Shown here: one piece after another, positions 29,149-34,783 of the stretch
How positions within the stretch are numbered: position 1 is the first letter of the stretch
Layout of the letters: each line of letters starts with the position of its first letter
DNA from: a virus
DNA length: 34,783 bases
Virus record (IMG/VR): IMGVR_UViG_3300037264_001335
Span: 1 to 34,783 of that record
Strand: one strand, 5' to 3'
Translations under genes and position numbers: made by a program
Notes under the pieces: generated by a model
The model's database searches: none
Seen by the model: only the letters and a program-made list of their open reading frames with translations
What the model was told of the DNA's origin: nothing

Positions 29149-30685
29149 CCATTACCTTTTCCAAGCCATTACGTCCCATCAATTTGCCTCGCATTTTTAG
29201 ATACATCTGAAACGCTATCGCTGTGGCAATAACGGTATCATCGTGTTTCCCTTGTGTGGCTTCTAATTTAACACCATTTCTCTGTAAAGTCAAACACTCT
29301 GATAAAAAATCCAAATCCCTAATGTGAAATTCGGGATGAAAAGTGTTTTCATCTTCGAGCGCGTCACCCTCTACCGCCATTTTAAGCGCGTCAAGCATCA
29401 TGGCCTTTGAGTTAGCGGTTGTGTTCCATCCGAGTTTAGGTTCAGCACGTGGTTTACTCAAGTCAATAAATATTGGGATGTCTTTAACTTCCTGGTACAA
29501 GTTTGGATAACCATAGGCAGACTTTAACCATGCCAAGACCGCGTGACCGTGGTTGTTTCGTTCAACACCCAATAAACATCGGTTATAAGCCCGCCCCCAT
29601 TTGTTCAGTTCTTCTGAAAAGCTGTCAATCCTTACACGGCCTCGAAATGACATGGCTTCACGCCGACAATGACAACAAAGGACTTTAAAAGCGCAATAGT
29701 CCCCATCTATCCCTTCCGCTGGATCTGCGCCAATGACATACACATGATCTCGATCTGGTTCTTCCCAAATGGTGTAAAGGTCAGTCATTTGTTTGGGTGG
29801 ATCGACGTTATCCATTTCCCGCGCTTCCCGCGCGAGTGCGATAATCTTCCTAGAATCAAAGAACATGGTATTTGATGAACCCCAACAATCAAGTTCATCC
29901 TCAGGGTATTCAATAAAGAAATCTGTTTTAAGTTTGGACATCATCTGCCTACGATAGTGGATCTGCTCTTGGCTCAATTTGAATTGTTTCTCGCGGCTAT
30001 CAGTCCTTACGTATTCAGGCGCGCCATCCAAGGGCAAGCTGTATTCATTGTGAGCAAACCAAGGGATAAACCTGTTTCGGTATTCGTTCTTCCCTTCCCT
30101 AGAATCCATCCAAGTGGTGTAGAAATCGTTTCCCATGCCGTTTCCCGTTGATTCCCCTGTAATATTGGCCGTCTTTGACGTAGCGGCAAGCGTGGCCCAT
30201 ATCTTTGCGTTTTCGCAAAAGGCCCATTCTGATATGTGAAGGTTATGAAGGGGGGTGGAACGGAATTCAAGATCAATCAGGATGGTGGAATCGTTGTAAC
30301 CAAAGGAAATGCGTTTCTGGTTATCTTCTTTGAGTTTTACGGGGAAGGGCATATTATCCAGGGCGAATTTAACTATTGATGCTAGATGTTGAAGTGAATC
30401 TAATTCATGGGCCATGATTCCTGTAATGACACCTGGCCGGAAAAGCGTATCATCCAACCAAAACAAAATCCAAAGCGTGCTGAGTCCTACCTGCCTACTC
30501 TTTAGGGTGATGTGCCGGATCGGTTTCATCCCCTGGCAATCTTCCATTATTTTGGTTTGGAGGGGGTTCAATTTGAATCTCTGAATGCCCGTTTTTGAGC
30601 GTATCTTGAATAGATTGTTCAAACGCCAGATCTTGTCTAAGTACGGCTCTTTCGGGAATATCGTAGACACCTGAGTTTGATCCAT
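29123..30685 (-). CDS. Terminase large subunit
   Basis: A 520-residue packaging motor. The ATPase part has FKLNPLQTKIMEDC, then the Walker A variant LKSRQVGLST (residues 61-70) and the Walker B-like LHISEWAF. The nuclease part has VIGADPAEGIDGDYCAF, LLGVERNNHGHA and the late DDTVIATAIAF, which supply the acidic metal-binding residues. The length is normal for the terminase_6 type. It hydrolyses ATP to pump DNA through the portal and cuts the concatemer. Its first 64 codons overlap the small terminase gene in another frame. Confidence 0.94.
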   Translation of the reverse strand: MDQTQVSTIFPKEPYLDKIWRLNNLFKIRSKTGIQRFKLNPLQTKIMEDCQGMKPIRHITLKSRQVGLSTLWILFWLDDTLFRPGVITGIMAHELDSLQHLASIVKFALDNMPFPVKLKEDNQKRISFGYNDSTILIDLEFRSTPLHNLHISEWAFCENAKIWATLAATSKTANITGESTGNGMGNDFYTTWMDSREGKNEYRNRFIPWFAHNEYSLPLDGAPEYVRTDSREKQFKLSQEQIHYRRQMMSKLKTDFFIEYPEDELDCWGSSNTMFFDSRKIIALAREAREMDNVDPPKQMTDLYTIWEEPDRDHVYVIGADPAEGIDGDYCAFKVLCCHCRREAMSFRGRVRIDSFSEELNKWGRAYNRCLLGVERNNHGHAVLAWLKSAYGYPNLYQEVKDIPIFIDLSKPRAEPKLGWNTTANSKAMMLDALKMAVEGDALEDENTFHPEFHIRDLDFLSECLTLQRNGVKLEATQGKHDDTVIATAIAFQMYLKMRGKLMGRNGLEKVMVGAPRTFT

Positions 30686-31160
30686 TTTTCCTTATCTCCG
30701 CGAAGATGAACCCTTGAATTTCTTCTTTTGTAATTCGTTCTTCGATATTTTCTGTGGATTCACCGTGAATCAGCCTTTCAGACTTTAAGGCAGTTTCTAT
30801 TGAATTGGTCAGATTTACAAGGTCCGTGGGCCGCATGGGAACAATGGTCCCGTCCTTTTGCCTTGTCTTATTCAGGATTGCCGCCGCTTGGGCTTTGACA
30901 GCTTTCCAAAGTCTTGAGTAGTCATCCCACTTGTTAACTATTGAGTTTACGGCCTTTTCCTCAATCCTTTGTATCGCTCTCTTATCTATCTTGGCCCTGG
31001 TTTCTATCCATTCCTCAGCATTTATAGTTCTATAAAAATGGGCTTGAGCTATCCCTTTTGAAAGCCTAAATTGGTTGAGTGTTACGTTGCTTGATTGGAG
31101 CCATTCTCTTTTAAGGGCCTCCCAATCGTATTTCTTACCTTGAGGCTTCGACTTTCCCAT
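30495..31160 (-). CDS. Terminase small subunit
   Basis: A 221-residue protein. Its N-terminus has the helix-turn-helix layout of small terminases: KKYDWEALKREWLQSSNVTLNQ, then RLSKGIAQAHFYRTINAEEW. A helical middle (ERIEEKAVNSIV-like, with LWKAVKAQAAAILNKT and LVNLTNSIETALKSERL) would oligomerise. The last 55 residues are Pro/Asn-rich (EIQIEPPPNQNNGRLPG) and overlap the large subunit gene by 191 bases in another frame. It recognises the packaging site and loads the large subunit. It overlaps the gene upstream by 26 bases. Confidence 0.85.
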   Translation of the reverse strand: MGKSKPQGKKYDWEALKREWLQSSNVTLNQFRLSKGIAQAHFYRTINAEEWIETRAKIDKRAIQRIEEKAVNSIVNKWDDYSRLWKAVKAQAAAILNKTRQKDGTIVPMRPTDLVNLTNSIETALKSERLIHGESTENIEERITKEEIQGFIFAEIRKNGSNSGVYDIPERAVLRQDLAFEQSIQDTLKNGHSEIQIEPPPNQNNGRLPGDETDPAHHPKE

Positions 31161-32397
31161 CTATTTTTTCAGCTTTTTTGCCAGTGAAGTTTTCCCAGCG
31201 TTTAACAGTCACGTCGCAATAGGCTGGATCAATCTCCATTAAATATGCTGACCGTCCAATCTTTTCACAAGCTATCAGCGTTGATCCACTACCACCGAAC
31301 AAATCAACGACGATATCACCAGCCTTTGAACTGTTCCTTAATGCCCTCAAAATAAGTTCCACAGGCTTCATGGTCGGGTGTAGCTTGTTAGCCGATGGTT
31401 TGTTTTCCTGCCAGAGTGTAGATTGTGATCTGTCTCCGTACCAAGGATCTGTTTGCCCATCTATATAGGCATAGAAGATGGGTTCATGTTGAAATTTGTA
31501 CCGCCCATGGCCCCAAGCGAACGTGTTCTTGGCCCATATTATTTGACAGCGAACCTTGAACCCATTGGATTCGATGGCATCTTGAAACTCACGCTGATAA
31601 CTGGATGGATGGCAGATGTAGAGAGAGCCTCCCCCTTTGATAGAGGTGCGGTAAGAGGCAAAGGCGGCCAAGAGGAAAGATTTGAATTGGCCATCTGTCA
31701 TTTTGTCATTTTTTATCCCACCGAGTCTTTGCGTACTTTTGTGGAGTCGCCGACTCTCCTCAATTGTTCTTTCGGCACTATCATCTTCATAGGCCACGTT
31801 ATACGGGGGGTCGGAAAATACCATATCGGCTTGTTTTTTAGACATTAATCTATCAACATCCTGAATCTTAAGTGCATCTCCACACAAGAGTCGATGGTCG
31901 CCCATGGCCCATAGATCTCCGGTCTGCGTGATGATAGATCCCTTGTCTGGCAAGGGAGGGGCATCGTCGTCCTCCGTATTTCCTTTCAGCCCGTCGAAAT
32001 CGATTAGTTTTTTAAGTTCGTTTTCATCAAATCCAGTTAATGAAATATCGAATAAGCCATCATCAAGATCGACGAGGAGTTCTTTAAGTTTTGGATAGTC
32101 CCAATCTCCTTGGACTTTATTAAGGGCGATATTGAGAGCTTTTTCTTTTTGGAGATCTTCTATTTTAACGACACTGACTTGGATTTCAGACACGCCCATT
32201 TCTTTTAACACTTTCAGGCGTTGATGACCGCCAATGAGCGTCCCGTTTATTTCATTCCATACCAGTGGTTCAACAAGATCGAATTCTTTAATTGATCTCT
32301 TAATCTTTTCATATTCTTGATCCCCAGGTTTTAAATCTAGCCTTGGGTTGTAAACGGCAGGATTTATCTGCTCAATTGGAATTGTTTTAATTTCCAT
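31135..32397 (-). CDS. ParB-like domain fused to a DNA methyltransferase
   Basis: A 420-residue fusion. Residues 1-110 form a ParB/Srx-type nuclease-like domain, with PAVYNPRLDLKPGDQEYEKI and the GGHQRLKVLKEMG motif. Residues about 165-410 are an amino-methyltransferase: WAMGDHRLLCGDAL, the catalytic MVFSDPPYNVAY near 195, IIWAKNTFAWGHGRYKFQ, and the SAM motif DIVVDLFGGSGSTLIAC followed by YLMEIDPAYCDV near 370-395. DPPY first and the SAM motif second indicate the beta class. ParB-methyltransferase fusions are known in phages and are thought to protect phage DNA or prime it for packaging. Location next to the terminase fits this. Confidence 0.92.
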   Translation of the reverse strand: MEIKTIPIEQINPAVYNPRLDLKPGDQEYEKIKRSIKEFDLVEPLVWNEINGTLIGGHQRLKVLKEMGVSEIQVSVVKIEDLQKEKALNIALNKVQGDWDYPKLKELLVDLDDGLFDISLTGFDENELKKLIDFDGLKGNTEDDDAPPLPDKGSIITQTGDLWAMGDHRLLCGDALKIQDVDRLMSKKQADMVFSDPPYNVAYEDDSAERTIEESRRLHKSTQRLGGIKNDKMTDGQFKSFLLAAFASYRTSIKGGGSLYICHPSSYQREFQDAIESNGFKVRCQIIWAKNTFAWGHGRYKFQHEPIFYAYIDGQTDPWYGDRSQSTLWQENKPSANKLHPTMKPVELILRALRNSSKAGDIVVDLFGGSGSTLIACEKIGRSAYLMEIDPAYCDVTVKRWENFTGKKAEKIDGKVEASR

Positions 32398-32419
32398 TAA
32401 ACCGCTTTAAATTATCCAT

Positions 32420-33811
32420 TCATGCCGTTTTGACTTCTTCCTTCTTTTCAACCCCATTGCCATTCCCGTTTGTTTCAAACATCGGATCGTGCGGGTTTAT
32501 TTCAACCTCGGCTTCTTTGAACAATTTTTCCTTTATCTTTTCTGTGGCCACTTCTTCCCAGTGAGGAATGTCGGTGGCGGTCTTACACAACCACACCATT
32601 GCTTCTCCCCATTTCAACGGATCAAGGATACTCGCTTCATGGAAAGCCTGCATGGCTTGTTTCATCTGGCCCAAGTGACGATGACAATATCCTTTGAACA
32701 TGAGTATATCCGCGTTCACTTTTGTTTTCGATAGGTACTCAAAATCTTCCAAGGCTCCGGCGTATTCTTGGTTTTGATACAAGAAATAAGCACGAATGAT
32801 ATGGAGCTTCGGATAGCGCGGCATAAGTTTCATACACTCATCAATAAGTTCTGCCGCTTTTCCACGGTCCTTTTTCTGCTGACTGTTTAGAACCCAGTCA
32901 TAATAAGCGTCTGGAAATTTAGGCCATGTGTTTATGGCTTCACGAAACTTCATTTCCTTCCCTGGGGACGTGCTGGCTTCTTTAAATAGTTCGATGGCTT
33001 TTTTTGTTTTTTCCAATTTAGCGAGGACTTCTTTCCAATCATCAAATGGATACTCTGGAATCTTCTCACCTGGTTTGGCTTTTCTTAGCAAGTAAGACTG
33101 ACCATAAATGAGTCGGTCTGAATGTTCAACAATCAAACCGTATTTAGAAAACATCCTGTTTAATGATTCGTAGGTAAAGACGTTAATGTGATCTTTATGG
33201 AAAAGATTTTGGAAAGTTGTGACACGACCAACTCCTGACTCATCCAATATGTGAAGCCATTCTGGGGTGGCGATAAGCATATGACCATCATCGGCCATCA
33301 TATCGATGTAGCGTTGTAGCTTTTTGTTTGGTTCAACCAAATGTTCAAAAACGTGATACATGATAATCAAATCGTATTTATGCTTCGTTGGCAATTCTTC
33401 GGTGACTGGAATTCCGTAAAAGTGCTCTGCGAATCTTCGCATGGTCACGGTCCATTCTGAACCCGTGGCCTTATGCCCTCTTTGCCTGAACCAATTAGGA
33501 ATATATCCCGTGGCACATCCCACGTCTCCCACAATTAATTTTCTTCCCAACTTTTCTTGTTCGGTGAGCCACGGATCAATAAAGTTCTTGATATAGTTTA
33601 GTTTTCGTGATGTCGTTTGAAGGTTGGATGGCCCGATTTGCCCCCTGTACTCCTTTCGGTAATAGTCTTTTACCTTTTGTTCTTCGGTGGGATCTATTTG
33701 ATAAGCTATGAGGCCACATTTTTTACAAATTCCTAACTGCCTTTCCTTCCATCCTGTGAACTCAAAAGGCATTAAATGCCAATCGTTTGAATCACATCCA
33801 AAACAAGTCAT
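32420..33811 (-). CDS. Zinc-ribbon SAM methyltransferase with TPR tail
   Basis: A 463-residue protein in three parts. Residues 1-35 hold a zinc ribbon (Cys3, Cys6, Cys29, Cys32), as in the zinc-binding N-terminus of sugar C-methyltransferases. Residues 85-245 are a class I methyltransferase with the SAM-binding VGDVGCATGYIPNWF and the MYHVFEHLVEPNKKL motif. Residues about 290-430 are TPR-like helical repeats (AAELIDECMKLMPRYPKLHII, AGALEDFEYLS, MQAFHEASILDPLKW). The likely substrate is a sugar or a surface group, inferred from the zinc ribbon and from the neighbouring aldolase. It overlaps the aldolase gene by four bases. Confidence 0.82.
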   Translation of the reverse strand: MTCFGCDSNDWHLMPFEFTGWKERQLGICKKCGLIAYQIDPTEEQKVKDYYRKEYRGQIGPSNLQTTSRKLNYIKNFIDPWLTEQEKLGRKLIVGDVGCATGYIPNWFRQRGHKATGSEWTVTMRRFAEHFYGIPVTEELPTKHKYDLIIMYHVFEHLVEPNKKLQRYIDMMADDGHMLIATPEWLHILDESGVGRVTTFQNLFHKDHINVFTYESLNRMFSKYGLIVEHSDRLIYGQSYLLRKAKPGEKIPEYPFDDWKEVLAKLEKTKKAIELFKEASTSPGKEMKFREAINTWPKFPDAYYDWVLNSQQKKDRGKAAELIDECMKLMPRYPKLHIIRAYFLYQNQEYAGALEDFEYLSKTKVNADILMFKGYCHRHLGQMKQAMQAFHEASILDPLKWGEAMVWLCKTATDIPHWEEVATEKIKEKLFKEAEVEINPHDPMFETNGNGNGVEKKEEVKTA

Positions 33812-34710
33812 GTGTGGCTCCTGGTGTCTGACGTAACAAATTCTATTTCGGCATTGGTCATTAAATATTTTGCCGCGATGTCGTTGCCTTTAATGCCTTG
33901 AACTGCCGCACGAACCATATCAATTTTATTTTTGAGATTGCCAAAGTTTTCAAGTGGATAAGCTTGATCGGCATCACTTAGGCTTTTTTCTGGATTTGGA
34001 TGGACTTCCACCAAGAACCCATCGGCCCCTGCCGCTACGCCAGCCAGTGTCATTGGTTCCACCAGATCCCTTCTTCCCGTCCCGTGGCTGGCATCGATGA
34101 TGATCGGTATTTTGGTTATGGATTTGACAGCGGGAATCATAGATATGGAGGCATCCCATCGCACATGGGTGTGATATGTAGAAGATCCCCTCTCGATTAG
34201 AATCGGATCGCATAATCCCCCTGACAATAAATGTTCTGCCGCGCCGAGAAATTCATCAATATTCGCTCCCATGTTTCTTTTTAAAAAGACGGTTCTTTTC
34301 ATCGAACCAAGGATTCTGAGTAATGGATAGTTTTGCATCTGCCTGGCCCCGACTTGGAACGCGTCCGCATACTTAAAGGCCATATTTAAAAACGTGGGAT
34401 CATAGCTTAAAACTTCGATAATGCACTTCATTCCATTTTCATGGGCGGCCCTGGAATATTCTTGAATGGCAATTTCAGGGATCGAACCAAAGGCCGCGCC
34501 AGGATAAGTTCCGGCACGAAAAACTCCGCCTCGTAAATATTCGACTTTGTGTTTTTTTAACTCACTGGCAATGGCATGGATTTGATCGACGCTTTCAACC
34601 GCACAAGGTCCGACAATGGATATGAACGGTCTTTCGGGAGGATGATATTTCTCGACTCTGTGATACTTAGGAACTGGCCCCCATTGGCGTCGGAATGAGA
34701 ATTCATTCAT
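33808..34710 (-). CDS. DAHP synthase-family (class I aldolase-type) enzyme
   Basis: A 300-residue enzyme of the DAHP/KDO-8-phosphate synthase family, which joins phosphoenolpyruvate to a sugar phosphate. It shows ISIVGPCAVES near the N-terminus, AFQVGARQMQNYPLL, TVFLKRNMGA, ILIERGSSTY, IIIDASHGTGRRDLVEP and GFLVEVHPNPEKSLSDADQ, all in order. The usual Lys-Pro-Arg-Thr-Ser-Pro PEP loop is changed to RGGVFRAGTYPGA, so substrate use may differ. I chose the ATG at 34710 because it overlaps the stop of the preceding gene by eight bases and has GGAGAG upstream; an ATG at 34761 would add 17 residues. In a phage this is an acquired metabolic gene; DAHP feeds aromatic compound synthesis. Confidence 0.85.
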   Translation of the reverse strand: MNEFSFRRQWGPVPKYHRVEKYHPPERPFISIVGPCAVESVDQIHAIASELKKHKVEYLRGGVFRAGTYPGAAFGSIPEIAIQEYSRAAHENGMKCIIEVLSYDPTFLNMAFKYADAFQVGARQMQNYPLLRILGSMKRTVFLKRNMGANIDEFLGAAEHLLSGGLCDPILIERGSSTYHTHVRWDASISMIPAVKSITKIPIIIDASHGTGRRDLVEPMTLAGVAAGADGFLVEVHPNPEKSLSDADQAYPLENFGNLKNKIDMVRAAVQGIKGNDIAAKYLMTNAEIEFVTSDTRSHT

Positions 34711-34783
34711 GGTAAATTCGCTCTCCACATTTGGGGCATTTTTGCTTGTAGATGTTTCCATTCACGCCCGCAACCATGGGAGT
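34703..34783 (-). CDS. Partial small zinc-ribbon gene at window edge
   Basis: The right edge carries the end of a small gene in the frame with VNGNIYKQKCPKCGERIYHE and a TGA at 34703. CPKCG is a classical half zinc ribbon. The frame is open to the edge, so the true start is outside or at the ATG at 34777. Its overlap with the aldolase start (ATGAATGA) suggests coupling. Confidence 0.6.
   Translation of the reverse strand, partial: TPMVAGVNGNIYKQKCPKCGERIYHE

Noticed and set aside
1-34783. tRNA genes and CRISPR arrays
   Set aside because: No TpsiC-loop-like segments with matching acceptor stems and no spaced direct repeats were seen; a covariance-model search would be needed to exclude tRNAs fully.

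Overview
The window is a stretch of a tailed bacteriophage or prophage genome (Caudoviricetes) that I would read as a siphovirus-type virion with a Mu-like head module. Every supported gene but one lies on the minus strand, so read in transcription order the map runs from right (34783) to left (1). I see no transposase, integrase, tRNA or CRISPR array. The host cannot be named from the sequence. A lipobox protein and several Sec-type signal peptides show only that it is a bacterium with standard export; the base composition is moderately AT-rich.

Right end (about 34.8-31.1 kb): an accessory and DNA-modification block. It holds the end of a small zinc-ribbon gene, a DAHP-synthase-family aldolase, a zinc-ribbon methyltransferase with a TPR-like tail, and a ParB-like/DNA-methyltransferase fusion. 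Packaging and head (31.2-17.6 kb): small and large terminase with a 191-nt overlap, a DUF935-type portal fused to a Mu-F-like domain, a large fibre-like protein, a protease-scaffold gene with an internal scaffold start, decoration protein, major capsid protein and head-tail connector genes. Two HNH endonuclease genes sit here, each against the 5' end of a structural gene that now lacks a convincing start codon. Tail (17.6-9.2 kb): a DUF115/MptE-like protein, tail tube, tail chaperone with an apparent -1 frameshift on a T9 run, tape measure, baseplate-type proteins, and a C1q-like fibre.

Below that (9.3-7.3 kb) is a lysis-like or accessory block with a coiled-coil membrane protein, a divergent class III nucleotidyl cyclase-like protein, a holin-like protein and a structured intergenic region ending in a terminator. 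Then come the YqaJ exonuclease and RecT recombinase, a small lipoprotein, and many short phage genes that often overlap by ATGA. Among these are a secreted carbohydrate-binding-like protein, a hexamer repeat coding for Arg-Gly, an MmcB-like nuclease fold and a DNA methyltransferase at the left edge.

The signals least explained by known phage genes are RNA-like. First, 2231-2389 looks like a complete small transcription unit: a promoter-like pair, a possible pseudoknot starting where transcription should begin, and an intrinsic terminator. Second, about 230 nt at 1804-2035 have no open reading frame on either strand but several hairpins, followed by a possible switch over the ribosome-binding site of the next gene. 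Third, 7656-7752 holds a chain of hairpins before a terminator. The protein-level surprises are the nucleotidyl cyclase, the DAHP synthase, the MptE-like protein inside the tail cluster, and the Arg-Gly repeat. All functional statements come from reading motifs by eye; no database search was run.
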